The notes: generated by a model not told the origin, from the letters alone. A DNA stretch of 64,000 nt from Streptomyces sp. KL109B (GCF_030766935.1 NZ_JASERL010000003.1:558001-622000), one strand, 5' to 3'. Counted from the stretch's first letter, positions 1-8,346 are shown. Made by a program: numbers and translations.

Positions 1-65
1 GTGACGACACGAGAGGAAAGTGGCCGGATTCGGTCCCTGGGGCAGTTCTGGCGCCGGGGCCCGCC

Positions 66-905
66 TCAGGACCTGCCGAGTCGGCTCAGCACCGCCGCCG
101 GCCGGTTGGTGATGATCGCGTCGACGCCCAGGCTCGCGCAGAGGTCGATGTCCTCGGGTTCGTCCACCGTCCAGACGTGGATCCCGTGCCCCGCGCGCGC
201 GAGCTTCTCGACGTACGCGGGGTGGCCCCGCACGATCCGGATGCTGGGCGCCGCGATGTGCACGCCCTTGGGGAGGCGCCCTTCGCGGTGGCGGGGCGAG
301 ACGAACTGCATCAGGTAGACCGTCGGCAGCGTCGGGGACGCCTCCTGGACGCGCAGCAAGGAGCGCGCGGAAAAGCTCATCACGCGCACGCGCGAGGGCC
401 CTTCGGGCGGCGGGGCGTCCAGGCCGAACCGCTTGAGCAGGAGCAGCAGCCGCTCCTCGACCTGCCCCGCCCACCGCGTGGGGTGCTTGGTCTCGATCGC
501 CAGCTCCACCGGGCGCTCCGCGTCGGTCACCAGCTCCAGGAGGCGCTCCAGCGTCAGTACGGAGGTGTCGGCGGAGGTCTCGGCGGAGGTCTCGGCCGCG
601 CCGCCCGTCCAGTCGGGCCCCTCCTCGTGGTCCTTCCAGGAGCCGAAGTCGAGGGCGGCGAGGTCCGAGAGTTCCAGTGCGGAGACGGCTCCGCGCCCGT
701 TCGACGTACGGTTGACGCGACGGTCGTGCACGCATACGAGGTGACCGTCCGCCGTGAGCCGCACATCGCATTCAAGGGCGTCCGCACCGTCCTCGATCGC
801 CTTCTTGTAGGCGGCCAGTGTGTGCTCGGGGGCATCCTGAGAGGCACCGCGGTGGGCGACGACCTGGATGCGCTGTTGTCGTCGCTGCTGTCGTGCGAGG
901 GTCAC
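66..905 (-). CDS. glycerophosphodiester phosphodiesterase family protein
   Basis: This 279-residue protein looks like a GDPD-family enzyme, which hydrolyses glycerophosphodiesters to glycerol-3-phosphate and an alcohol. Near the N-terminus are the family's VVAHRGASQDAPEHTLAA segment (catalytic His-Arg), then ECDVRLT with metal-binding acidic residues, then the second catalytic His in VCVHDRRVNRTSNG. C-terminal IHVWTVDEPED and a GVDAIITNRP segment also fit the family. There is no signal peptide, so it is probably cytosolic. The GTG start at 905 gives the usual short lead to the HRG motif; the frame stays open to 1001 without a good ribosome site. It diverges from the protease gene on the right. 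Confidence 0.88.
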   Translation of the reverse strand: MTLARQQRRQQRIQVVAHRGASQDAPEHTLAAYKKAIEDGADALECDVRLTADGHLVCVHDRRVNRTSNGRGAVSALELSDLAALDFGSWKDHEEGPDWTGGAAETSAETSADTSVLTLERLLELVTDAERPVELAIETKHPTRWAGQVEERLLLLLKRFGLDAPPPEGPSRVRVMSFSARSLLRVQEASPTLPTVYLMQFVSPRHREGRLPKGVHIAAPSIRIVRGHPAYVEKLARAGHGIHVWTVDEPEDIDLCASLGVDAIITNRPAAVLSRLGRS

Positions 906-1155
906 CGCGTCATGGTGCCACCGCGCGGTGGGTACGCGAGAAAAGTTCGGCCTTGCGGATGCGTCCGTTTTGCCGGACGTAAAGGATGGCAGGGGACGCA
1001 CAGGATCGCCTTACGGCGGCCTGACGTCCCGTGGGAAAGGCTGACGACGTACAACAGCACAAGTGGACCCTGACAGGACCATGCCGGGACGGCGCGTGAG
1101 CGCGCCCAGACAGGATGGACCGGCGACGACAGCCGTGGATCGAGGAGAGAAAGCT

Positions 1156-2610
1156 GTGAGCACCGAGAACGAGGGCACCGAGGTACCCCCGGCCCCGTCC
1201 GCACCTCCTGTGCCGGTGGACGCTCCCGCTGCTCCCGCGCCGGCGCCCCAGGGGGCCGGACATGACCCTGCGAGCCAGCAGACGCAGCCCGCCGACCACG
1301 GGGCGCCCGGAGCGCCCGCGGCGTCCGCCGCGCCCTCCGGGCCCGCTTCCGGCGTGCCGGGCGCGGCGGGCCCCGCCCACGGCGGCGACTGGCCGCCCCC
1401 GCCGCCCGCCATGCCCGCCTACGGGTCGGGCGGTGGCGGTGGTGGCTGGGGCGCCTCCTACCAGCCGCCGCAGCCCAAGCCGGGCGGCCGTCGCGGCGGC
1501 CTGCTCGCCGGTGTCATCGCGGCGGCGCTGATCGCGGGCGCGGCCGGCGGCGGCGTGGGCTACTGGGCGGCCGAGCGGGGCGACGGGTCGAGCACCGGCT
1601 CGACCACCGTCTCCGCCTCCAACCCGGCGGACCTGAAGCGCGACAAGGGCACCGTCGCGGGCATCGCCGCCAAGGCGCTGCCCAGCACGGTCACCATCGA
1701 GGCCGAGGGCAACAGCGGCGAGGGCGGCACCGGCACGGGCTTCGTGTACGACAAGCAAGGCCACATCCTCACCAACAACCACGTGGTGGCGGAGGCCGCC
1801 GACGGCGGCAAGCTGTCGGCGACGTTCTCGAACGGCAAGAAGTACGACGCCGAGGTGATCGGCAAGGCGCAGGGCTACGACGTCGCGGTCATCAAGCTCA
1901 AGAACGCGCCGGACGACCTGAAGCCGCTCACCCTCGGCAATTCCGACCAGGTCGCGGTCGGCGACTCGACCATCGCGATCGGCGCGCCCTTCGGCCTGTC
2001 GAACACGGTGACCACGGGCATCGTCTCCGCCAAGGACCGCCCGGTGGCCTCCAGCGACGGCTCCGGCACCAGCAAGGCCTCGTACATGAGCGCCCTGCAG
2101 ACCGACGCCTCGATCAACCCGGGCAACTCCGGCGGCCCGCTGCTTGACGGCAACGGGAACGTGATCGGCATCAACTCCGCCATTCAGTCCGCCTCCAGCG
2201 GCGGCGGCATGGGCGGCTCGGGGCAGTCCGGCTCGATCGGTCTCGGCTTCGCCATTCCGATCAACCAGGCGAAGATGGTCGCCCAGCAGCTCATCAAGAC
2301 CGGGCAGCCGGTCTACCCGGTGATCGGGGCCTCCGTCTCCCTGGAGGAGGGCACCGGCGGCGCGAAGATCACGCAGCAGGGTGTGGGCGGAGCCGACTCC
2401 GTCACGCCGAACGGCCCGGCGGACAAGGCGGGCCTCAAGCCCGGCGACGTCATCACGAAGCTGGACGACCAGCCGATCGACTCGGGCCCGACGCTGATCG
2501 GCCAGATCTGGACGCACAAGCCGGGCGACTCCGTGAAGCTCACCTACACGCGCGACGGCAAGGAGCACACGGTCGACGTGACCCTGGGCGAGCGCAAGGG
2601 CGACAGCTGA
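1156..2610 (+). CDS. HtrA/DegP-like membrane-anchored serine protease with PDZ domain
   Basis: A 484-residue S1C-family protease. The first ~110 residues are Pro/Ala/Gly-rich and cytoplasmic, followed by one membrane helix (about 115-137) that would place the protease outside the cell. The triad is visible: His209 in TNNHVV, Asp242 in GYDVAVI and Ser325 in NPGNSGGPL. A C-terminal PDZ domain contains the GLKPGDVITKLDDQPI loop. The family degrades or senses misfolded envelope proteins. GTG 1156 is chosen because GGAG lies about 8 nt upstream, although the frame is open from 1063. The gene is monocistronic and is followed by an inverted repeat and tRNA-Ser. Confidence 0.9.
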   Translation: MSTENEGTEVPPAPSAPPVPVDAPAAPAPAPQGAGHDPASQQTQPADHGAPGAPAASAAPSGPASGVPGAAGPAHGGDWPPPPPAMPAYGSGGGGGGWGASYQPPQPKPGGRRGGLLAGVIAAALIAGAAGGGVGYWAAERGDGSSTGSTTVSASNPADLKRDKGTVAGIAAKALPSTVTIEAEGNSGEGGTGTGFVYDKQGHILTNNHVVAEAADGGKLSATFSNGKKYDAEVIGKAQGYDVAVIKLKNAPDDLKPLTLGNSDQVAVGDSTIAIGAPFGLSNTVTTGIVSAKDRPVASSDGSGTSKASYMSALQTDASINPGNSGGPLLDGNGNVIGINSAIQSASSGGGMGGSGQSGSIGLGFAIPINQAKMVAQQLIKTGQPVYPVIGASVSLEEGTGGAKITQQGVGGADSVTPNGPADKAGLKPGDVITKLDDQPIDSGPTLIGQIWTHKPGDSVKLTYTRDGKEHTVDVTLGERKGDS

Positions 2611-2643
2611 CCGACCCCGCGACCGGACCCGCTACCCTGGTCC

Positions 2644-2680
2644 CCGCGCCACGACGGTTTTCAAGGCCGTTACGGCGCGG
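2644..2680 (+). terminator. inverted repeat between htrA-like gene and tRNA-Ser(UGA)
   Basis: CCGCGCC at 2644-2650 pairs with GGCGCGG at 2674-2680. The hairpin could end transcription of the protease gene or form part of the tRNA leader. Inside it, bases 2652-2671 are an inverted copy of the anticodon arm of the tRNA that follows. There is no T-tract. Confidence 0.4.
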
Positions 2681-2765
2681 GGTGGGTTGCCCGAGCGGCC
2701 TAAGGGAACGGTCTTGAAAACCGTCGAGGCGCGAGCCTCCGTGGGTTCAAATCCCACACCCACCG
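2681..2765 (+). tRNA. tRNA-Ser(UGA)
   Basis: This is an 85-nt class II tRNA. The acceptor stem GGTGGGT (2681-2687) pairs with ACCCACC (2758-2764), followed by discriminator G. The anticodon loop CTTGAAA gives anticodon TGA, read as UGA, for serine UCN codons. The long variable arm and the GTGGG-TTCAAAT-CCCAC T-arm are intact. CCA is not encoded. Confidence 0.95.
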
Positions 2766-2833
2766 CGTAGTTGAGCGAGCCCCCGATCCGGATGCCGGGT
2801 CGGGGGCTCGCTCGTGTTCGAGGGCGGGGCGGT

Positions 2834-3727
2834 CTACGGCCCCGCCGTGAGCCGGGCCGCCGAGGCGATCGTGGAGCGGGCCTCGCGTTCCGTCAGGCCG
2901 GTGCGGACCGCCGCGTCCGTCAGGGCGTCCACGAGGCTGTCCCCGATGCCGCTCTCGTACGCGCGGCAGGCCGCCCAGAAGAGGCGCGTGTTGCGCTGGC
3001 CCTCATGGGCGCTCAGAACGAACTGGACGAGGCCCAGACCGTGTTGACCCGGACGGCCCGGCGCGGGGTGGTGCGCGCGTGGCGGGGGCGTGAGCAGGCG
3101 CAAAAGCGCCGGTGGGCAGGGCGCGGGCGGCAGATGGGCGGTGCCGGGGACCGTGCTGTAGACGCCGTGCTCCGTGCGTGAGCCGGGGCCCACGAGATAG
3201 CCGCCCGCGCCCCGGATGTCGATCCCGGGGGCGAGGCGCCCCGCGGAATTGGGCACCACGACGTCCGGCGGCCCGGACAGCCACAGGTGCCGGCCGCCGC
3301 TGGGGGTGGCCACGACCACGGTGTCGGGGATCGTGAAGAGATGCCGTAAGGCCAGCTCACGCAGCGAAGCGGAGGCGTTCGTACCGGACTTGGTGTCCAG
3401 GTCGACGCCGATCAGGTGGTGCGGGGCGAGGCCGCAGGCGATGCCGTAGCCGGTCGCCCTCGGCGCCGCCGCGAAGAGCGCGCGGATGCGGCGCGGATCG
3501 GTCGTCGCGTCGTACACGCCGTGTCCGGGCAGCCCGCATTCCCCGTGGCAGCGCGGGGTCGAGGGCGGGTCGTCGCGGTGCGGTGAGGGCAGCGCGGGGA
3601 GTTTGGTCCTGGCCAGAGGGATGACGGCGAGTCCGCGTTCGGCGGCGGACAGGGCGTGCGCGAGGGCCAGGGTCGCGAGGGGCGGGTGCGGTGGGGAGCA
3701 GAGTGAGTGCCGGTCCATGGTGGCCAT
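2834..3727 (-). CDS. bifunctional DNA primase/polymerase (prim-pol) domain protein
   Basis: A 297-residue protein with the prim-pol fold seen in plasmid, phage and actinomycete chromosomal proteins. Visible motifs are GLAVIPL near the N-terminus, the metal-binding IGVDLDTKSG pair of aspartates, VVATPSGGRHLWLSG, and IDIRGAGGYLVGPGS. No helicase domain follows, so it is a stand-alone prim-pol. Such proteins can prime and extend DNA and are candidates for lesion bypass or repair. ATG 3727 is used; ATG 3718 is an alternative. A LexA-like box (3738-3753) lies 11 bp upstream of the start, which suggests damage induction. The cellular role is inferred. Confidence 0.8.
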   Translation of the reverse strand: MATMDRHSLCSPPHPPLATLALAHALSAAERGLAVIPLARTKLPALPSPHRDDPPSTPRCHGECGLPGHGVYDATTDPRRIRALFAAAPRATGYGIACGLAPHHLIGVDLDTKSGTNASASLRELALRHLFTIPDTVVVATPSGGRHLWLSGPPDVVVPNSAGRLAPGIDIRGAGGYLVGPGSRTEHGVYSTVPGTAHLPPAPCPPALLRLLTPPPRAHHPAPGRPGQHGLGLVQFVLSAHEGQRNTRLFWAACRAYESGIGDSLVDALTDAAVRTGLTEREARSTIASAARLTAGP

Positions 3728-3737
3728 GCCCCCATTT

Positions 3738-3753
3738 TCGTACGAGTGTTCGA
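3738..3753 (-). promoter_or_regulatory. candidate LexA (SOS) box upstream of the prim-pol gene
   Basis: TCGTACGAGTGTTCGA matches 15 of 16 positions of an actinobacterial-type SOS box, taken as TCGAAC-N4-GTTCGA; only the fourth base differs. It sits just before the prim-pol ATG, where a bound repressor would block transcription. LexA binding is inferred from the match alone. Confidence 0.6.
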
Positions 3754-4100
3754 AGAAGGGAAGTGGGGCTGGCCTCCGGAGGGGAGCGTTTACCAAAAAT
3801 GTGCTGAAACGCTTCGCCGTTTGGGGTGCTTGGGGAGGGCTGGTCCCCAGGTGGCGTAATCAGGGTTGAGCTGGGGTTTTCCGGTAGTGAAGCGGGTTTA
3901 TCGACTTGTCCTCACGCTTGAGAGCGAATAGCGGCTTCCGGGGTGGTTCGCCGGGGATTCGGTGGGCAACTCTGGATTCGCGACGTCGTGAACTTCGCCG
4001 AGGTGGTCGGCCAACTACCTGGGCACATCCCCGTACTTACCGGGTGGCGGGACCCCCGTCCGAGCGCCCGGAGCGTACTTCCTGTTCTGGAGGAATAGAC
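3754..4100. other. intergenic region between prim-pol and small secreted protein genes
   Basis: About 350 bp without a credible gene. It should hold the promoter of the rightward secreted-protein gene, but no clear -35/-10 pair stands out. Overlapping open frames lack ribosome sites and family resemblance. Confidence 0.5.
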
Positions 4101-4412
4101 ATGGCTTCCATCCGTACCGCCCGCGCCATCGCCGCCGTCGCCGCACTGCCCCTCGCCGCAGCCCTCTTCTCCGGGGTGGCCATGGCGGACAACGGCTCCT
4201 TCGCGGACGACGGATCGAACGCGGGTGTGGCGTCGGTCAACGGCAGCGGTGTCGGTGACGACAACAGCGGCAACTCGTCCACCACGCAGCAGCAGGCCGT
4301 CGGCGACGGCGCCTCGAACCAGAGCAACACGGCTCAGGCGAACGGCTCCGGATTCACGGCGATCGACCAGTCGAACGAGAACGTGACCGTGAACTTCACC
4401 GAGCTCTGGTAA
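4101..4412 (+). CDS. small secreted Asn/Ser/Gln/Gly-rich protein
   Basis: A 103-residue protein starting at ATG 4101, with GGAGG about 10 nt upstream. Residues 1-30 form a signal peptide ending around VAMADNG. The mature ~73 residues have no cysteine and are rich in Asn, Ser, Gln, Gly and Asp, with a rhythm of small residues, Gln and Asn (for example STTQQQAVGDGASNQSNTAQ). That resembles bacterial amyloid subunits more than an enzyme. It is neither a chaplin (no chaplin Cys or hydrophobic repeat) nor recognisably a rodlin. No function is assigned. Confidence 0.75.
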   Translation: MASIRTARAIAAVAALPLAAALFSGVAMADNGSFADDGSNAGVASVNGSGVGDDNSGNSSTTQQQAVGDGASNQSNTAQANGSGFTAIDQSNENVTVNFTELW

Positions 4413-4583
4413 CCCACCGGCTCCTGCTCGGCGGGGGTCTTCCGTGGGGTGCGTGACAGTCTGCGCGGCGGTGCTTCGGTGCCGCCGCGCAGGCGTGTTC
4501 TGCGACTACGCGCGCGTGGCGGTGACGGCGACCGCGCGCGTGCCGTGATGTGTACGCGCGCGTGCCGTGACGTGGTCGATCTC

Positions 4584-4616
4584 TTGACACCCGACGGTAT
4601 CTGACGGACAGTCAGA
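4584..4616 (+). promoter_or_regulatory. promoter with palindromic operator before the igr-like operon
   Basis: A consensus -35 TTGACA lies at 4584-4589. Seventeen to eighteen bases downstream, where a -10 would fall, is the palindrome TCTGAC-GGACA-GTCAGA (4600-4616). A repressor bound there would occlude the promoter, as TetR-family regulators of lipid operons commonly do. No regulator gene is adjacent, so its identity is unknown. Confidence 0.6.
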
Positions 4617-4657
4617 AACCCTTGTCGGTACGAGGCCAGTCCTGGAGGGCAGCCGCC

Positions 4658-5845
4658 GTGCACCTCGCCCCCACCGAGCGCCAGCGCGAGCTGCGCGCCC
4701 AGCTGCGTGAGAGATTCCGTACGTTGATGCCGGGCGGCCCACCGGCCGCCGACGACCCGGGCGAACAGCGCCGGGTGCTGCGCCGGATCGGCGCCGAGGG
4801 CCTCCTCGGCCTCGGCTGGCCCGTCGAGTACGGCGGCCAGGGGCGCGGCGCGGACGAGCAGTTCGTGTTCTTCGACGAGGCCTACCGGGCCGGTGCGCCG
4901 GTCTCCATGGTCACGCTCAACACGGTCGGCCCGACGCTCATGAAGTACGGCACCGAGGAGCAGAAGGCCTACTTCCTGCCCCGGATCCTCAAGGGCGACC
5001 TGGTATTCGCGATCGGTTACAGCGAGCCTTCGGCGGGCACCGACCTCGCGTCGCTGCGCACACGCGCGGTGCGGGACGCGGCCACCGGTGACTGGGTGAT
5101 CGACGGGCAGAAGGTGTTCACGTCGAACGCGCAGAACGCCGACTGGATCTGGCTGGCCTGCCGCACCGACCCCGAGGCGCCCAAGCACAAGGGCATCTCG
5201 ATCATCCTCGTGCCGACCGACGCGCCCGGTTTCTCGTGGACCCCGATCGAGACCGTCGGAGGCCTGACCACGACGGCCACGTACTACGACGGCATCCGGG
5301 TCCCCGGCTCGAACCTGGTCGGTGAGGAGAACGCGGGCTGGGGGCTGATCACCAATCAGCTCAATCACGAGCGGGTCGCCCTCGCCGCGATCGGGATGCA
5401 GGCCGAGGACTTCTACGAGCGGGTGGCCACCGCCGCCCGCACCCCCGATCCGGTGACCGGGGAGCGCCGTGTTGACACCTCATGGGTGAGATCCCAGCTC
5501 GCCGAGGCGCATGCCAGGTTGGCGGCAACGCGCCTGCTCAACTGGCGTTTGGTGGGGGATGTCGGGGCGGGCCGGCTGGCCCCCGGGGACGCCAGCGGCG
5601 TGAAGTTCGCGGGAACGGAATCAGCGGTCGAGACGTATCGAATATGTCAGCAGATCGCGGGTGACAGCGGGTGGGTGCGGGCCGGTTCGCCCGGTTCGCT
5701 CGGCGATGAAGCGGGGGTGGGCGACGGCGGGTTGGAGCGGATGAACCGCGCGGCGCAGATCAATACGTTCGGCGGCGGGGTGAGCGAGGTGCAGCGCGAG
5801 ATCGTCGCGACGATGCGGCTCGGGATGCGGAGGGGGAAGCGGTGA
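4658..5845 (+). CDS. acyl-CoA dehydrogenase (FadE29/ChsE2-like)
   Basis: A 395-residue acyl-CoA dehydrogenase, the first gene of a five-gene coupled operon. The family oxidises acyl-CoA to the 2-enoyl-CoA using FAD. The FAD/substrate segment FAIGYSEPSAGTDLASLRTR, the VIDGQKVFTSNAQNADW beta-domain motif and the C-terminal INTFGGGVSEVQREIVA stretch are clear. Start GTG 4658 has GGAGGG about 10 nt upstream. In mycobacterial steroid degradation two unlike dehydrogenase chains form one heteromeric enzyme; this gene and the one at 6797 would be such a pair, by inference from operon order. It overlaps the next gene by four bases. Confidence 0.85.
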   Translation: MHLAPTERQRELRAQLRERFRTLMPGGPPAADDPGEQRRVLRRIGAEGLLGLGWPVEYGGQGRGADEQFVFFDEAYRAGAPVSMVTLNTVGPTLMKYGTEEQKAYFLPRILKGDLVFAIGYSEPSAGTDLASLRTRAVRDAATGDWVIDGQKVFTSNAQNADWIWLACRTDPEAPKHKGISIILVPTDAPGFSWTPIETVGGLTTTATYYDGIRVPGSNLVGEENAGWGLITNQLNHERVALAAIGMQAEDFYERVATAARTPDPVTGERRVDTSWVRSQLAEAHARLAATRLLNWRLVGDVGAGRLAPGDASGVKFAGTESAVETYRICQQIAGDSGWVRAGSPGSLGDEAGVGDGGLERMNRAAQINTFGGGVSEVQREIVATMRLGMRRGKR

Positions 5846-6795
5846 GCGCGGGAGTTGCGGGACAGGAGTTCATGGGCCACGAGCCCCTGGCGTACGAGAA
5901 GTTGAAGGCCTTCGAGGGGCGGGTGGCGGCCACCGAGGCCGCGGGCCTTGACCCGGTCAACGCGCCGATGATCCGGCACTGGTGCGAGGCCATGGGCGAT
6001 ACGAACCCCGCGTACCAGGGGCCGGACGCGATCGCGCCGCCGACCATGCTGCAGGCCTGGACGATGGCGGGCCTGACCAGTTACGAGGGGCGCTCGCCCG
6101 CCCACGACGAGCTGTTCGCGCTGCTCGACGGCGCGGGGTACACCTCGGTCGTCGCCACGGACTGCGAGCAGGAGTATCTGCGGCCCCTGCGGCCGGGCGA
6201 CGCGATCACGTACGACTCGGTGATCGAGTCGGTCTCGCCGCTGAAGACGACGAAGCTGGGCACCGGGCACTTCATCACGACGCGGATGAACGTACGGGTG
6301 GGTGGGGAGGTCGCCGGGACGCATCTGTTCCGGATCCTGAAGTACACGCCCGCCAAGCGGAGTTCGTCGCAAGCGGCGGCCAAGAAGGACCGGGGCCGGC
6401 GGCCGCGGCCCGTCGTCAACCGGGACAACGCGGGGTTCTGGGAGGGCGTGGCCGAGCACCGGCTGCTCATCCAGCGCTGCCGCGCGTGCGAGACGCTGCG
6501 CTTCCCCTGGCTGCCGGGGTGCAACACCTGCGGTGGGCAGGAGTGGGACACCGTGGCGGCGAGCGGCGAGGGCACCGTCTACAGCTACGTGGTCATGCAC
6601 CACCCGCCCTTCCCCGCCTTCGATCCGCCGTACGCGGTGGGGCTCATCGAGCTGGCGGAGGGTGTGCGCATCGTGAGCAACGTGGTGGGCGTGCCGTCCG
6701 ACAAGGTGCGGATCGGGATGCCGGTACGGCTCGAATTCCTCGCTGTGGACGACGAGTTGGAGCTGCCCGTCTTCCGTGTGGTCGAGGAGGTCTGA
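5842..6795 (+). CDS. MaoC-DUF35 fusion, ChsH2-like enoyl-CoA hydratase subunit
   Basis: A 317-residue two-domain protein. Residues 1-170 are a MaoC-like hot-dog domain (GDTNPAYQGPDAIAPPTMLQAW; SVVATDCEQEYLRPLRPGD). Residues ~180-317 are DUF35, with a zinc ribbon CRAC...CNTCGG followed by an OB fold. This is the domain order of mycobacterial ChsH2 (Rv3542c), which pairs with a small MaoC protein to hydrate a steroid side-chain enoyl-CoA and uses its DUF35 part to hold the Ltp2 aldolase. The partners are encoded at 7951 and 8343. The GTG start overlaps the previous stop as GTGA. Confidence 0.85.
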   Translation: MSAGVAGQEFMGHEPLAYEKLKAFEGRVAATEAAGLDPVNAPMIRHWCEAMGDTNPAYQGPDAIAPPTMLQAWTMAGLTSYEGRSPAHDELFALLDGAGYTSVVATDCEQEYLRPLRPGDAITYDSVIESVSPLKTTKLGTGHFITTRMNVRVGGEVAGTHLFRILKYTPAKRSSSQAAAKKDRGRRPRPVVNRDNAGFWEGVAEHRLLIQRCRACETLRFPWLPGCNTCGGQEWDTVAASGEGTVYSYVVMHHPPFPAFDPPYAVGLIELAEGVRIVSNVVGVPSDKVRIGMPVRLEFLAVDDELELPVFRVVEEV

Positions 6796-6796
6796 C

Positions 6797-7954
6797 GTGG
6801 ACTTCACCCCTACCCAGGAGCAGGAGGCGGCGCGGGAGCTGGCCGCGCGGATCTTCGCCGACCTGTCCACGCCGGAGCGGCTTGCGGGCCTCGGCGGCGG
6901 CACGGACGGCGAGCTCTGGAAGGAGCTGGGCGCGGCGGGCCTCGTGGGCGCGGTGGAGGAGACCGGGCTGCTCGGGCTCGCCCTGATGCTGGAGGAGCAG
7001 GGCAGGACGACGGCGCAGGTGCCGTTCGCCGCGAGCTGTGTGTACGGACTGCTCGCGGTGGCGGCGCACGGCACGGACGAGCAGCGGGAGCGGCTGCTGC
7101 CCGGGCTTCGGGAGGGTTCGGCCGTGGCGGCCGGGGCGTTTCCCGCGCGCGGTGGGATCGTGGTGGACGCCCTGTCGGACGGGGCGGAGCGCGCGCGGCT
7201 GACCGGGGTCGTGCCCTGGGTGCCGTGGCTGCGGGACGCGACGCACGTACTGGTGGCGGTGCGGGGTGAAACCGGAAGCTCTGTCCACAGCCTGTGGATG
7301 GTGCGGGCCGGGGACGCCGGCTGCGAGCCGGTCGAGCTGACCGCGCCCTGGTCCGCGGGGCGGCTCGTCCTCGACGGCGTGGAAGCGGAGCGGATCGGTG
7401 GCCCCGGTGCGTACGCGGACGTGCTCGCGGCCGCGCGGACCGCGTTCGCCGGGCTGCAGGCCGGGGTCGGCGCGGGATCCCTTGCCAGGGCCGTGGAGTA
7501 CACGAACGAGCGGGAGCAGTTCGGCAGGCCGCTCGCCGCGAAACAGGGAGTCCAACTCCGCGCCGCGGAGGCGTACATGGACATCGAGGCGATCCGGGTC
7601 ACCACGTACGAGGCGGCCTGGCGGCGCGACGTCGGACTCCCTTACGGGAGTCATGCGCTGACCGCGGCCTGGTGGGCGGCGGAGGCCGGCAAGCGGGTCG
7701 TGCACACGGGCCAGCATCTGCACGGCGGCATGGGCGCCGACCTGGACCATCCGGTGCACCGGCACTTCCTGTGGGGCAGGCAGCTGGACGGATACCTGGG
7801 GTGCGGGCCCGAACTCCTGGAGGAGCTGGGCGAATTGATCGCCTCGGGAGAGACCGGAGAGTCCGGAGAGTCCGGAGAGACCGCAGAGACCGGAGAGACC
7901 GGAGCGAGCGACGAGGCCGGCGAGGGCGTCGACGACGGAGGTGTGGCCGCATGA
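6797..7954 (+). CDS. acyl-CoA dehydrogenase (FadE28/ChsE1-like)
   Basis: A 385-residue acyl-CoA dehydrogenase, more divergent and with a shorter core than the first. It has the N-terminal helical domain (LGLALMLEEQGRTTAQVPFA) and the C-terminal REQFGRPLAAKQGVQLRAAEAYMDIEA and HLHGGMGADLDHPVHRHF motifs. The canonical middle-domain FAD loop is degenerate, as expected if it works only in a heteromer with the 4658 product. The last ~30 residues are a Glu/Thr/Gly/Ser run encoded by imperfect 9-bp repeats (about 7848-7910). The GTG start is one base after the preceding stop, and the stop overlaps the next ATG. Confidence 0.82.
   Translation: MDFTPTQEQEAARELAARIFADLSTPERLAGLGGGTDGELWKELGAAGLVGAVEETGLLGLALMLEEQGRTTAQVPFAASCVYGLLAVAAHGTDEQRERLLPGLREGSAVAAGAFPARGGIVVDALSDGAERARLTGVVPWVPWLRDATHVLVAVRGETGSSVHSLWMVRAGDAGCEPVELTAPWSAGRLVLDGVEAERIGGPGAYADVLAAARTAFAGLQAGVGAGSLARAVEYTNEREQFGRPLAAKQGVQLRAAEAYMDIEAIRVTTYEAAWRRDVGLPYGSHALTAAWWAAEAGKRVVHTGQHLHGGMGADLDHPVHRHFLWGRQLDGYLGCGPELLEELGELIASGETGESGESGETAETGETGASDEAGEGVDDGGVAA
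7848..7910 (+). repeat. imperfect 9-bp tandem repeats in the 3' end of a dehydrogenase gene
   Basis: Units close to GAGAGACCG/GAGAGTCCG recur about seven times. They encode an acidic GES/GET tail after the last structured residues. The tail is probably disordered and may vary in length between strains. Confidence 0.7.
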
Positions 7955-8346
7955 AGGCAGGACAGGAGCTTCCGGACCTGACGATCCCGATCACCCGGAC
8001 GCTGATCGTCTCCGGGGCCATCGCGTCCCGTGACTACCAGGACGTGCACCACGACGCCGAGTTGGCGGCGAAGAAGGGCTCCCCCGACATCTTCATGAAC
8101 ATCCTGACGACGAACGGCTTGGTGGGGCGGTACATCACCGACCACTTCGGGCCTGCCGCGACTCTACGTAAGGTCGCGATACGCCTGGGGGCCCCGAACT
8201 ACCCGGGCGACACGATGGTGTTGAGCGGAACGATCAGCGAGGTGGACGGCGGCACGGCGCAGGTGAAGGTCGTCGGCAGGAACGGCCTGGGCAACCACGT
8301 GACCGGCACGGTCACGGTCACCGTCCCCGAGGGGAGCGCGGCATGA
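7951..8346 (+). CDS. MaoC-like dehydratase, ChsH1-like subunit
   Basis: A 131-residue single hot-dog-domain protein (ISRDYQDVHH-type active region, here ASRDYQDVHHDAELA, then GSPDIFMNILTTNGLVGRYITDHFG). The Asp and His of the hydratase motif are present. Its length and place directly before the thiolase gene match mycobacterial ChsH1 (Rv3541c), the catalytic half of the ChsH1-ChsH2 hydratase. Both ends overlap neighbours by ATGA, so the five proteins are probably made in similar amounts. Confidence 0.85.
   Translation: MKAGQELPDLTIPITRTLIVSGAIASRDYQDVHHDAELAAKKGSPDIFMNILTTNGLVGRYITDHFGPAATLRKVAIRLGAPNYPGDTMVLSGTISEVDGGTAQVKVVGRNGLGNHVTGTVTVTVPEGSAA

Noticed and set aside
910..2568. 552-codon minus-strand frame opposite the HtrA-like gene
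   Set aside because: Shadow frame caused by high GC; the plus strand encodes the complete protease triad and PDZ domain.
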